From the NCBI RefSeq assembly GCF_024181385.1, contig NZ_CP051305.1, positions 1,240,001 through 1,304,000 on the forward strand: DNA of 64,000 nt, given 5' to 3'. Position numbers and translations under genes: made by a program. The notes beneath the pieces are model-generated. The model was not told the DNA's origin and made no database searches. It saw nothing but the letters and a program-made list of their open reading frames with translations. This document shows, piece by piece, positions 8,132 through 16,679 of the stretch (its first letter is position 1; the number at the start of each line of letters is the position of its first letter). Source of the stretch: Treponema sp. OMZ 798 (GTDB lineage: Bacteria > Spirochaetota > Spirochaetia > Treponematales > Treponemataceae).

Positions 8132-11057
8132 CTTTTTCTGAAACTTCCTCCTCACCGTTTACGGTTTTTATCCTCTTAGGCGGATGGGGCGGAATATAGA
8201 TTCCCTCCTCCGGTTCAACTTCTTCTTCTACAAAGGGCTCGTTAACCAAGTCTATAGTTTTTGATTCAAGCTCCGTTTCGTTATCCAGCCTTATGGCTAT
8301 AACCTTTGAAACCCCCGATTCTTCCATGGTAACACCGAGCATGGCATTTGCACCCAAAACAGTCTTTTTATTATGAGTAATAACTATGTATTGGCTGACA
8401 TTTGCAAATTCACGAAGAGTCGTAACAAACCTGGTAACGTTTTGTTCATCGAGAGCCGCATCAATTTCATCGAGAAGACAGAATGGAGACGGCTTTACCA
8501 TATAGGTTGCAAATAAAAGGGCTACCGCAGTCATGGATTTTTCACCGCCCGATAAGAGATTTATATTTTCAAGTTTTTTACCGGGAGGCTGAGCAAAAAT
8601 TTCTATTCCCGATTCAAGCACATTTTTCGGATCTGTTAAGCGTATTTCGGCTCTTCCTCCTCCGAAAAGCCGCCTAAACATATTATGAAAATTCTTTTTA
8701 ATCTTATTGTAGGTGTCCAAAAAAAGCTCGGTAGATTCGGCCGTTATTTCGTCGGTAATACGCTGCAAGTCTGCACGAGCCTTATCAAGATCGCTTATAT
8801 GTTTATTTAAAAATTCATAACGCTCTTTAACGCTTTCGAATTCTTCGGGAGCCATAAAGTTTACTCTGCCCAAAGAATCAAGTTTTTGCTTAATCGAAGA
8901 AAGGCTTTCTCTAAGGTCGTTTACCGATGAGGTAATGGTAAACATCCTTTCTTCAAATTCCATAAGTTCTCTGGAATGTTTTTCCCTGAAATTTTCCTTT
9001 GTGTTACGAATATCGGCTTCAATCCCTGCAAGATCAAAGTGGAATTTTTCCAAAAGAGAATTTGCCTTTGAAAGTTCTGCAGTGAGTTTATCAACCTTTC
9101 CCCTCTTGCTGGCAAGGTCGGAGTTTTTTATCGAGATTTCGTTTTCAAGTTTTTCGAGCTCGGCACTTATCTTTCTTCCCTCATACTCCAAAGAATTTAT
9201 CTCGCCTTCAAGTTCCGAAATATCTTCTTCCGTTTGCTTTAACTGTTTTTCTTCGGTAAAAAATTCGCTTTCAAGGTCATGGAGCATTTTTTTCTCCGAA
9301 GAAAGCTGGCGCTCTAAAAGCTTAACCTGATCTTCGGCATTTTTTGCCTGAGCATCTATCCTTGCTCTGTTTACTCGCAGGTCTTCAAGGGTTTTGCGGT
9401 AGTCGTTTATCTTGACGGAAAGCTCGTTATTTTCTTCTATCAGCCCTGCAATTTTAGTGCGGTTATTTTCGATAGATTGCCTGTTTTCCAAGATAGCGGT
9501 ATCGACTGCTCTTTTTTTTGTAATGATACCTTCCGGAGCCAAAAATTCGTCAATAAAGCCTGCCGAGGATTTTTTATACTTTTCAAGAGCATTTTGAATT
9601 TCATCGCTTATAGATAAAAGGGATGAAAAACTTTGAACGGAATCTTCTGCGAATTTTTTTACATCATCTGCAGAATGATTTTCTATAGAGGCAAAGTCCG
9701 AAAATATAGCTTTTTTTCCGGTAATTAAAACTTTTAAACGGTTTAAGGCCCCATCCAAGTCTTTTTCAGCCTCTAACCTATTTGCCGATGAATAACCGGC
9801 AGATCTTAAATTTTTATCGAGCTCGGTAACGATATCCTCGGTTATGGACTTTAACTCAAGCTCCATAGCCCCTCTCATATCGTCAAGCCGTTTTATATCG
9901 TCTTCAAGCCCTTTTACTTCTTCCTTGTTTGAAGTAATCTGATGGCTTGCCAAGTCTATGTTTTTTTCAAACTCTTCAGCGTTTTTCTCGATTGCAGTAA
10001 CCTGTTTTTTAAACTCAAAAACATCGGCATTTTTTTCGGAAATGTCTTCCTCTAGGCTTTCAATATTTTCCTTCGTCGAAGAGGTCTTTGCTTCAAGTTG
10101 ATTTAACTTTAGTTTTAGCTCGGAACGGCGTTTATTGTAAATTTGAACCTGCTCCTGCTTACCCTTTTGTTCGATGGCTAGGTTTAGTACCTTTGTACGG
10201 TAAGCATTAAACTTTTCTTCCATCTCGTTTACAATATCCATATTTTCGGAAAGGAGTCCGTGAATACCGTCAATTTGTTCCTGTATGGCATCTCTCTTTT
10301 CGGAGGCTTCTTTTAAGCTTTGCTTTTTTGCGGCAAGCCCGTCTACAAAGCTTTTTAAGCGTAAAAGCTGAATATCCCTTTCGTGTTCAAAAAGAGAATC
10401 CTTTAGCTCCCGGTACTTAATCGTCTGTTCCGATTGAATTTTCAGGGTATCATAGGATCTGCGTACCTCTGCCAAAGCAGCTTCAATCTGCTTCATATTT
10501 TCTTGGGTTTTTTCGAGCTTTCTTTCAGCATCCTGTCTTTTTACCTTAAATTTTGTTATACCGGCAGCCTCTTCAAAGAGATAACGCCTCTCCTCAGGCT
10601 TGCTCGAAAGGATCTGATCGATTTTACCCTGCTCCATAACTGAATATGCAGCTTTCCCAACTCCCGTATCCCAAAAAAGCTCTCTAATTTCACGCAGTTT
10701 TGCCGGCTGATTATTTATAAAATACTCGCTTTCCCCTGAACGATAAAGACGCCTCTTTATAGCTATTTCGCTTAAATCCAAATTCAAAAGACCCTTTTCA
10801 TTGCTTATAGTCAATGTTACTTCTGCAACATTAAGCTGATTCCTCTTTTCGGTACCGTTAAAGATAACGTCTTCCATTTTATCGGCACGTAAGGTACGGG
10901 ACGATTGTTCTCCAAGTACCCATTTTACGGCATCCACTACATTACTCTTTCCGCAGCCGTTGGGACCTAGGAGGGCTGTTATACCATCTGCAAATTCAAT
11001 TTTTACTCTATCGGGAAAGGACTTAAATCCGAAAATTTCAAGACTTTTAAGAAACAT
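8112..11057 (-). CDS. smc: Chromosome segregation protein SMC, short form
   Basis: ATPase that organises and helps segregate the chromosome, normally with ScpA/ScpB. The Walker A GPNGCGKS is at 31-38, the ABC signature LSGGEKS near 834, Walker B FCLLDEIDAALDE near 860, and long coiled coils lie between. At 981 residues it is shorter than the usual 1150-1200. The central segment (about 420-520) does not show an obvious glycine-rich hinge domain; it reads as charged helix with a short 'LAPEGIITKKRAVD' break. An acidic/proline C-terminal extension (EEEVEPEEG, PPHPPKR) follows the head. A sigma-70-like promoter (ATGACA, 17 nt, TATAAT) lies just upstream. Identity is secure; the hinge question is open. 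Confidence 0.93.
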   Translation of the reverse strand: MFLKSLEIFGFKSFPDRVKIEFADGITALLGPNGCGKSNVVDAVKWVLGEQSSRTLRADKMEDVIFNGTEKRNQLNVAEVTLTISNEKGLLNLDLSEIAIKRRLYRSGESEYFINNQPAKLREIRELFWDTGVGKAAYSVMEQGKIDQILSSKPEERRYLFEEAAGITKFKVKRQDAERKLEKTQENMKQIEAALAEVRRSYDTLKIQSEQTIKYRELKDSLFEHERDIQLLRLKSFVDGLAAKKQSLKEASEKRDAIQEQIDGIHGLLSENMDIVNEMEEKFNAYRTKVLNLAIEQKGKQEQVQIYNKRRSELKLKLNQLEAKTSSTKENIESLEEDISEKNADVFEFKKQVTAIEKNAEEFEKNIDLASHQITSNKEEVKGLEDDIKRLDDMRGAMELELKSITEDIVTELDKNLRSAGYSSANRLEAEKDLDGALNRLKVLITGKKAIFSDFASIENHSADDVKKFAEDSVQSFSSLLSISDEIQNALEKYKKSSAGFIDEFLAPEGIITKKRAVDTAILENRQSIENNRTKIAGLIEENNELSVKINDYRKTLEDLRVNRARIDAQAKNAEDQVKLLERQLSSEKKMLHDLESEFFTEEKQLKQTEEDISELEGEINSLEYEGRKISAELEKLENEISIKNSDLASKRGKVDKLTAELSKANSLLEKFHFDLAGIEADIRNTKENFREKHSRELMEFEERMFTITSSVNDLRESLSSIKQKLDSLGRVNFMAPEEFESVKERYEFLNKHISDLDKARADLQRITDEITAESTELFLDTYNKIKKNFHNMFRRLFGGGRAEIRLTDPKNVLESGIEIFAQPPGKKLENINLLSGGEKSMTAVALLFATYMVKPSPFCLLDEIDAALDEQNVTRFVTTLREFANVSQYIVITHNKKTVLGANAMLGVTMEESGVSKVIAIRLDNETELESKTIDLVNEPFVEEEVEPEEGIYIPPHPPKRIKTVNGEEEVSEKDDRLEE

Positions 11058-11092
11058 AACCCGAACATCCTTTTAACATGTACATATAAGAG

Positions 11093-11121
11093 ATTATACA
11101 ATTTATTTGCTTGTTTGTCAT
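11093..11121 (-). promoter_or_regulatory. Promoter of smc
   Basis: On the minus strand ATGACA (11121-11116), 17-nt spacer, TATAAT (11098-11093), about 36 nt upstream of the smc ATG. Confidence 0.5.
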
Positions 11122-11139
11122 TAGGAATTGAAAAGTTTT

Positions 11140-11166
11140 TAAGGGATAGAATAGTTTTTCCGATAA
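11140..11166 (+). promoter_or_regulatory. Possible sigma-28 (FliA)-type promoter
   Basis: TAAG (11140-11143), 15 nt, TCCGATAA (11159-11166). This matches the flagellar sigma-28 pattern TAAA-N15-GCCGATAA with two mismatches and the exact spacing. The ATG of the next gene starts 9 nt after it and no Shine-Dalgarno is visible. Confidence 0.45.
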
Positions 11167-11175
11167 AATGGTATT

Positions 11176-11796
11176 ATGAAAGTATTAGTTTTTGATAGAA
11201 AAATAGAAACTCTCGCTTTTTTGTGTGAAAAGTTGGAAAATCATGGAATTATAACTATTGCTGCAGAAAACGGCAGCAAATTTATATGTAATTATTTGGA
11301 TCCGGAATTGGATGCAATAATTGTAGCAAAAAAAGAATTAAGTCATTATAGCTTAAATGAAGCTCAATTGTTAAAAAAGATATACAAGGATATTACAATT
11401 TGCAGCTATATTCACGAAGATTGCTATAATATAAAAAATATCAATATAGTAAGCTCTTCCTTAATACCTGAAAATATAAGAGGAAACGAAAAAATCCTCA
11501 AAATTATTCTTGCAAAATGTAAAAGACGGCCGGATTTTAATAAGGACTATATCTATAGTCTGCCTAAAAAGTCCGGAATCTTGCTAAAGCATTTACTTAT
11601 AAACAGGCAAAAAGGGCTAAGCGATGAAGAGATAAGCACAATTTTTTGGGGAGAAAAAATTCCTTCAAAACAAAACAGCATCTACAATCATGTTTATAAT
11701 CTAAAAAAGTCCCTCAAAGAAAGTTTTAGCAATAGATATACAATCTTAAAAGCAAACAAGCGTTACAGACTGATAAAACTAAAAAAAGAGGCTTAA
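11176..11796 (+). CDS. Atypical OmpR-like response regulator with degenerate receiver
   Basis: 206 residues. The N-terminal 110 residues fold-match a receiver (MKVLVFDRKIETLAFLCEKL start), but only one acidic-pocket Asp remains and the phospho-acceptor position reads DAIIVAKKE, lacking the aspartate expected at the end of beta-3. The C-terminal 80 residues (GLSDEEISTIFWG, then SIYNHVYNLKKSL and YRLIKL) form a winged helix of the OmpR/Trans_reg_C kind. It is therefore probably a DNA-binding regulator not controlled by phosphorylation. It lies between smc (divergent) and the end of the chemotaxis operon (convergent, shared terminator), and a sigma-28-like promoter precedes it, so a link with motility is possible but inferred. 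Confidence 0.6.
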   Translation: MKVLVFDRKIETLAFLCEKLENHGIITIAAENGSKFICNYLDPELDAIIVAKKELSHYSLNEAQLLKKIYKDITICSYIHEDCYNIKNINIVSSSLIPENIRGNEKILKIILAKCKRRPDFNKDYIYSLPKKSGILLKHLLINRQKGLSDEEISTIFWGEKIPSKQNSIYNHVYNLKKSLKESFSNRYTILKANKRYRLIKLKKEA

Positions 11797-11819
11797 ACCA
11801 TTAGATTTAAGCCTCTTTT
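11784..11819. terminator. Bidirectional intrinsic terminator
   Basis: Perfect 14-bp stem (11784-11797 and 11806-11819), 8-nt loop, A/T-flanked on both sides. It overlaps the stop codon of the plus-strand regulator and follows cheY on the minus strand, so it serves both. Confidence 0.8.
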
Positions 11820-11826
11820 ATAAAGA

Positions 11827-12267
11827 TTAGGAAATACCTAGGACACCGGCGACACGCTCCAAAACCTTTTTGCGGTCAAGCGGCTTTACGATATAGTTTT
11901 TGGCTCCAAGCAAAAGAGCTTTTTTTACAAGTTCTTCCTTTCCGAGAGCACTTATCATAACAACCTTGGCATTTTTATCAAAGGCCATTATCTGCTCTAA
12001 GGCGGTTAGACCGTCCATTTTAGGCATCGTAATATCCATTGTTACGAGGTCAACATTGGGACATAGTTCTTTATATTTTTCAACGCCCTCAAATCCGTCA
12101 ACAGCGGTAGCAACAACCTCATAGCCTTCACTATTCAATATCTGTCCGATTTGCTTTGTAACAAATATAGAATCATCAACAACCAAAATCTTGTAAGGTG
12201 TTCCATCCGGTTTTTTCCCTTCAGGTGCCCTCTCGTTAATATTGGGAAAGTCCTGTTTTGATATCAT
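11827..12267 (-). CDS. cheY: Chemotaxis response regulator CheY
   Basis: 146 residues. A single receiver domain with a short N-terminal extension (about 25 residues, NINERAPEGKKPDGTPYK). The acidic pair VVDDS, the acceptor Asp in VTMDITMPKMDG, the Thr/Ser position VMISALG and the Lys in YIVKPLD are all present. Phosphorylated by CheA, it should bind the flagellar motor switch and change rotation. It is the last gene of cheA-cheW/R-cheX-cheY, 21 nt after cheX, with AAAGGAG as ribosome binding site, and is followed by the shared terminator. The N-terminal extension is typical of the treponemal protein. Confidence 0.95.
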   Translation of the reverse strand: MISKQDFPNINERAPEGKKPDGTPYKILVVDDSIFVTKQIGQILNSEGYEVVATAVDGFEGVEKYKELCPNVDLVTMDITMPKMDGLTALEQIMAFDKNAKVVMISALGKEELVKKALLLGAKNYIVKPLDRKKVLERVAGVLGIS

Positions 12268-12288
12268 AATAAAACTCCTTTAATTTTC

Positions 12289-12753
12289 TTATACTCGATC
12301 ACGAATTGCAACGTTGATTTCTACTTTACCCTGAGGGGCAGTCATCGGAACTATTAAAGCCTCAATATCGTTATTGGATATCTTCATATTATCGCCTGTG
12401 AACAAAGCCGGAGGAGTTAGGTCAAACTTAAATCCTAAATCATGAAGCTTTGTTACAGCTTGTGCCGTAATAAGATTAGCCAATTCCGTAATCGTTGCGC
12501 GAGCAAGCTCATCAAATTCTGTCAACTCTTCGTTATTCATTGCAGAGGCAATCTTTAAAGCTGTGTCCAAGGTCATATCAAATATAACCCGGCCCTCAAC
12601 ATCCCCGGCAAGACCGACAATGGCTGCGACACCCATAACCGGCATACAAGTCGATTTTAGGTACAAGTCGCCGCGTTTTATATCCTCACTCAAAACTTGT
12701 GACAGGATATTGTAAGCAGCTTCGCTAAACGGATTAATATACTCTACACGCAT
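12289..12753 (-). CDS. cheX: CheY-P phosphatase CheX
   Basis: 154 residues, the usual length of the CheC/CheX/FliY family. The catalytic helix motif ELARATITELANLITAQAV (E..N pattern near 85-100) matches CheX. In spirochaetes this enzyme dephosphorylates CheY-P and replaces CheZ; this is established for the family. An AAGGAG Shine-Dalgarno sits 6 nt before the ATG. It lies between the CheW/CheR-like gene (25 nt) and cheY (21 nt) in a four-gene chemotaxis operon. Confidence 0.93.
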   Translation of the reverse strand: MRVEYINPFSEAAYNILSQVLSEDIKRGDLYLKSTCMPVMGVAAIVGLAGDVEGRVIFDMTLDTALKIASAMNNEELTEFDELARATITELANLITAQAVTKLHDLGFKFDLTPPALFTGDNMKISNNDIEALIVPMTAPQGKVEINVAIRDRV

Positions 12754-12777
12754 TTATTTCTCCTTATCCTTTTATAT

Positions 12778-14115
12778 TTATTCTTTTGTAAAAATTACAA
12801 TATCACCGGAGCTGTTTCGCAGCCAACCATCTTGCTTGGGCATTGCCTCATTATGACCCAGAATTATAAGTCCGGAATTTTTCAGTTTTTCCCTAAATTC
12901 TTCTATCATAGTTCTCTGAACATTGGGATTCATAAAAGACAAAACATCTCTTGCAACAATTATATCTATATCGGGAACGACATTTTGATGAGTACAATCA
13001 TGGTACTCAAAAAGAATCATATCCTTTATCTCTTTTAAAAATGTCAAACTTCCGGAAGCAGTCTTTGTAATATAGGGCTCATAAATACCCGAAGCAACCT
13101 CATCGGGAACCGAAAGCATAGGAGCATTTGAAATAGCCAACAAATCCGAATCATTTGCAAAAATCTTTATGTGAGCACGCGGATAACGCATTCTTAATAG
13201 AACGGCAAGACTGTATGCTTCGTATCCCTGACCGCATCCTATACACCAAACATTAATTACGGAAGAAGTATTTTCGGGGAGCATTTTATAATAAGCATTT
13301 ATATAGGCCTCGCTCCAAAAACGTTTTGTAAAAGGCGACAAGAAAGACGATAAAAATTCTCCGGCATCGTTTTCCGATTGAATTTGCAAGTTCCCTGAAG
13401 GACGCATATCCTTCCACTCTAAATATCTCTCCTTGACCCAATTTTCATTAACGGCAGAAATATAGAATTTACCCATAGCGGATAAGGTATCGCCTATGAA
13501 TTTTATATCCAAATTTTCTGAAGACTGGCCCACCTGAAGCTTTACAGGTTCCCTTACCACACTCGCCGCAACAGGAGTCAAATCTTCCTTAACTTCTTCT
13601 TTTTGTTGACGTGAGGCAAATATCTTATCTACATCAAGCAGAATATATAAGCGGCCTCCGTTTTCTACAACACCGTGAATATATTTGATATTTATATCAC
13701 CGAAGATAGGATGCGGTGGCTGAATGGTACTGCTGGATACACCCACTACCTTATCGATAAAGTCTACTACAACGCCGAAGGTCTGATCTTGAACATTTAT
13801 TATAACCATACTTTCAGGCTGATTTTTTTTGCGAGCAGGTACCGGAATATTAAAGAAAATACGCAAATCAATTATCGGAATTATATCGCCCCGGAGGTTG
13901 TATACACCCAATACAAATGGAGAAGTATTGGGTACATAGGTAAAGTTTCCGGCCTTTGCTATTTCCTTAACACGCATAATATCTATTGCATAGTCCTTAC
14001 CGGCTAGGGAAAAAGTTACCATCTTAAAATCTACGACAATCATCTGATCATGTAGAGAATCCGTATCTCCTATGCCTAAGCCTGCATTTACCTTTAGTTC
14101 TTTCATTTCTTCCAT
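12778..14115 (-). CDS. CheW fused to a CheR-like methyltransferase domain
   Basis: 445 residues in two parts. Residues about 25-165 are a CheW coupling domain (FSLAGKDYAIDIMRVKEI, VLGVYNLRGDIIPIIDLR), which joins CheA to chemoreceptors. Residues about 200-440 resemble CheR: WCIGCGQGYEAYSLAVLL near 293 is the SAM-binding loop, followed by an acidic segment and a D-I-I-V-A-R-D-V-L-S-F motif where CheR has the catalytic FCRNVLIYF region. Substitutions in both motifs (GCGQG, ARDV) raise doubt about methyltransferase activity. CheW-CheR-like fusions are known in spirochaete receptor arrays. It lies between cheA (16 nt) and cheX in one operon and has an AAGGAAAG ribosome binding site. Confidence 0.88.
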   Translation of the reverse strand: MEEMKELKVNAGLGIGDTDSLHDQMIVVDFKMVTFSLAGKDYAIDIMRVKEIAKAGNFTYVPNTSPFVLGVYNLRGDIIPIIDLRIFFNIPVPARKKNQPESMVIINVQDQTFGVVVDFIDKVVGVSSSTIQPPHPIFGDINIKYIHGVVENGGRLYILLDVDKIFASRQQKEEVKEDLTPVAASVVREPVKLQVGQSSENLDIKFIGDTLSAMGKFYISAVNENWVKERYLEWKDMRPSGNLQIQSENDAGEFLSSFLSPFTKRFWSEAYINAYYKMLPENTSSVINVWCIGCGQGYEAYSLAVLLRMRYPRAHIKIFANDSDLLAISNAPMLSVPDEVASGIYEPYITKTASGSLTFLKEIKDMILFEYHDCTHQNVVPDIDIIVARDVLSFMNPNVQRTMIEEFREKLKNSGLIILGHNEAMPKQDGWLRNSSGDIVIFTKE

Positions 14116-14131
14116 AATGTCTTTCCTTAAC

Positions 14132-16549
14132 CTACCAAATTGAAGCCTCGCGGCGCTCCCTAGCCTGCATTTCCTGCTTTAAGCCGAGCTCAAGCAGCTG
14201 TGCAACATCTATAATCAACGAAACGGAGCCGTCGCCTAAAATAGAAGCACCGGCAATTCCCGGAGAATTAGTAAATTGATCTTTCAATGGTTTTATTACA
14301 ACAGCTTCTTCACCAATCAAGCTGTCTACCATAAGACCTACTTTTTTCTCTTCGGTTCCGACAACAACTATATAATTATACCCGTCATCATCGGTTTCTG
14401 CCGATGTAATACCGAACAGGCGGTTAAGCCTTAACAGGCTGTATACCTCATCGCGGACGTTAAAAACTTCATAATTATCTATGCGGTTAATTTCATCCGG
14501 TTTTACCCTATGACTTTCTATAACCGAAGTAATCGGAATCGAATAAACCTCGTCTCCTACCCTAATTAAAAGCCCTTGTATAATAGCCAATGTCAAGGGA
14601 AGTTTTATGATAAAGCGGGTTCCGACATTGGGTTCGGACTCCACCATAACCGTTCCGTTTAATTTTTCTATATGGGTCTTAACTACATCAAGACCTACAC
14701 CGCGGCCTGATACGCTCGAAATAGTTTTACTTGTCGAAAAACCGGGTGCAAAAACAAGCTGAAAAGCTTCAACATCGGTAAGAGTCTTATTCGGATGTAA
14801 AATACCCCGTTCAACGGCTTTTTGCTTTACGGCTTCAACATCAATTCCATGGCCGTCATCTGCAACTTCGATAACGATCATATTGCCTTCATTGCTGGCT
14901 TTAAGAAGAAGGATGCCTTGCTCAGACTTACCGAGGCTTTTTCTTACCTCAGGAGATTCAACACCGTGATCAAGAGAGTTTCTTACACAGTGCATTATAG
15001 GATCAAGCAGGTCTTCAACAACCGACTTATCAAGTTCGGTATCTTCACCTTCAATAACCAGCTGAACATTTTTATTTAAATCTCTTGAAAGATCTCGAAC
15101 TACACGCGGGAAGCGGCTGAAAATCTGACTGATGGGAACCATTCGGATCTTCATAACCCCTTCTTGAAGCTCGCCGGAAATACGGCCTAAGTTTTGCGAC
15201 GAAGACTTAAACTTTGTAACGGCTGCCTTCATTGAAGAATCAAAATCTCCGAATACTTCCAAAAGGCTTGAGTACTCGTTTAAAACATCCTGCTTTATAG
15301 AATTAATATCATAGCCCTGCTGAATCTTTTCAAGATATTCGGGCATCTTATCCAATAGTCTTCTCGTTTTATCCTTGTAAATTGTACTGGAATTTTGAAA
15401 TTTATCGTAGAGTTCGGTAAATTCAATTGTACTTTGATTTAAAGAAGCCTTAGTTATAACTGTCTCACTTACCAAGTTCAAAAGATAATCTATTCTGTTT
15501 GCATCTACACGCAATATGGAACCCGATGAAGAATGTCCGCTTCCTTGAGCGCTTGGTTGAGATTGTTTTTTCTCAGTTTTTTCTACGGATTTAGAAGGCT
15601 GGTCCTGAGCTTCTTCAACAGCTTTTTCCTCTGCCTTTTCGGAAACTTTTATTCCGGAAACACTCGCATCGGGAGCCTTTGCAGGAGCAGACTGTGCAGG
15701 CTTATAAGTTTCGTGAGCTTCCTCTTTGATTTGAAGTCTTTCGGCACTTGCAGAGAGAGTAACATCTCCTATAAAGGCAGCCTTTTCCAATATTTTGCTG
15801 TCCGATGCCGAAGATAAAAAATAAATTACTGTTTCATGGAATTCGTCTTCATATAAGGCATCAAAGTCCGGAACCGTTTTTAAAACACTGCCGTAGTCTT
15901 TTAATGCAGCAAAAACCTGAATACCGCCTACCGAATTCATTAAATTTGATTCATCGAATTTTACGATGACTGCATATAGGTCTTCACCTTTTTGAATAGT
16001 CTCTGCCAATTCAAGAATTTCATATTCCGAAAAATAATCTTTGACATCCAAACTTGAAGCCGGAGTCTGAGCTTTAGGTGAAGCAACGGGAGGTGCGGAA
16101 GTAGGAACGGAAACCTTAAGAGCTGAAGCCTTACTGCTCTTTTTATCAGTCTTTTCAGGTATAAATGATCTTAATTGATTTACAATACAGGACACATCAT
16201 CCGAGTATATTGAACCTGAAGCCCTGGCATCCAACATAAGCTTAATTATATCTATGGACTTTAAAAGCAAATCTACCGTTTCTTCAGTTACCCTAACGGA
16301 ACCGCTTCTAATCTCATCAAGAAGATCTTCCATTGCGTGCGTAAATTTAGACAGTTCAGTCATCTCTACAGTAGCAGATCCGCCCTTTAAAGTATGAGCA
16401 GCTCTAAATATCTCATCGACGGCATTACGGTCTTCGGGATTTTGTTCTATAACTAAAACATTACTTTCAAGTATTTCGACCTGTTGTTCAGCTTCACTGA
16501 AAAAATCTTTTAAAAGTTCTTCGTTATTGATGTCAAGATAATCACTCAT
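14132..16549 (-). CDS. cheA: Chemotaxis histidine kinase CheA
   Basis: 805 residues, with all CheA domains in order. The P1 HPt domain has the phospho-acceptor His52 in AAHTLKGGSATV. A P2-like CheY-binding module lies at about 165-265 and a charged A/P/K-rich linker at about 270-340. P3 dimerisation starts near 346 (RIDYLLNLVSE). The P4 kinase has the N box HCVRNSLDHG near 521, VADDGHGID and GRGVGLDVV. The P5 CheW-like domain covers about 650-790. It phosphorylates CheY in response to chemoreceptors. It is first in the operon with cheW/R, cheX and cheY. The ATG follows the -10 box of its promoter by only 7 nt with no Shine-Dalgarno, so the message may be leaderless. Confidence 0.96.
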   Translation of the reverse strand: MSDYLDINNEELLKDFFSEAEQQVEILESNVLVIEQNPEDRNAVDEIFRAAHTLKGGSATVEMTELSKFTHAMEDLLDEIRSGSVRVTEETVDLLLKSIDIIKLMLDARASGSIYSDDVSCIVNQLRSFIPEKTDKKSSKASALKVSVPTSAPPVASPKAQTPASSLDVKDYFSEYEILELAETIQKGEDLYAVIVKFDESNLMNSVGGIQVFAALKDYGSVLKTVPDFDALYEDEFHETVIYFLSSASDSKILEKAAFIGDVTLSASAERLQIKEEAHETYKPAQSAPAKAPDASVSGIKVSEKAEEKAVEEAQDQPSKSVEKTEKKQSQPSAQGSGHSSSGSILRVDANRIDYLLNLVSETVITKASLNQSTIEFTELYDKFQNSSTIYKDKTRRLLDKMPEYLEKIQQGYDINSIKQDVLNEYSSLLEVFGDFDSSMKAAVTKFKSSSQNLGRISGELQEGVMKIRMVPISQIFSRFPRVVRDLSRDLNKNVQLVIEGEDTELDKSVVEDLLDPIMHCVRNSLDHGVESPEVRKSLGKSEQGILLLKASNEGNMIVIEVADDGHGIDVEAVKQKAVERGILHPNKTLTDVEAFQLVFAPGFSTSKTISSVSGRGVGLDVVKTHIEKLNGTVMVESEPNVGTRFIIKLPLTLAIIQGLLIRVGDEVYSIPITSVIESHRVKPDEINRIDNYEVFNVRDEVYSLLRLNRLFGITSAETDDDGYNYIVVVGTEEKKVGLMVDSLIGEEAVVIKPLKDQFTNSPGIAGASILGDGSVSLIIDVAQLLELGLKQEMQARERREASIW

Positions 16550-16556
16550 ACAATAT

Positions 16557-16584
16557 ATTCTATACTATTTACAATATTAGTCAA
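16557..16584 (-). promoter_or_regulatory. Promoter of the chemotaxis operon
   Basis: Minus strand TTGACT (16584-16579), 16 nt, TAGAAT (16562-16557). The cheA ATG (16549) begins 7 nt beyond the -10 box, which would place the transcription start at or next to the start codon. Confidence 0.6.
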
Positions 16585-16679
16585 GAAGAAAATTGCTTTT
16601 TTTCGGTTTTTTTATTTATAAGAGCTTTTTTTAAAACTTAACTAGATTTTTTTTAAAATTTATTGTAAAATATGCAAAT

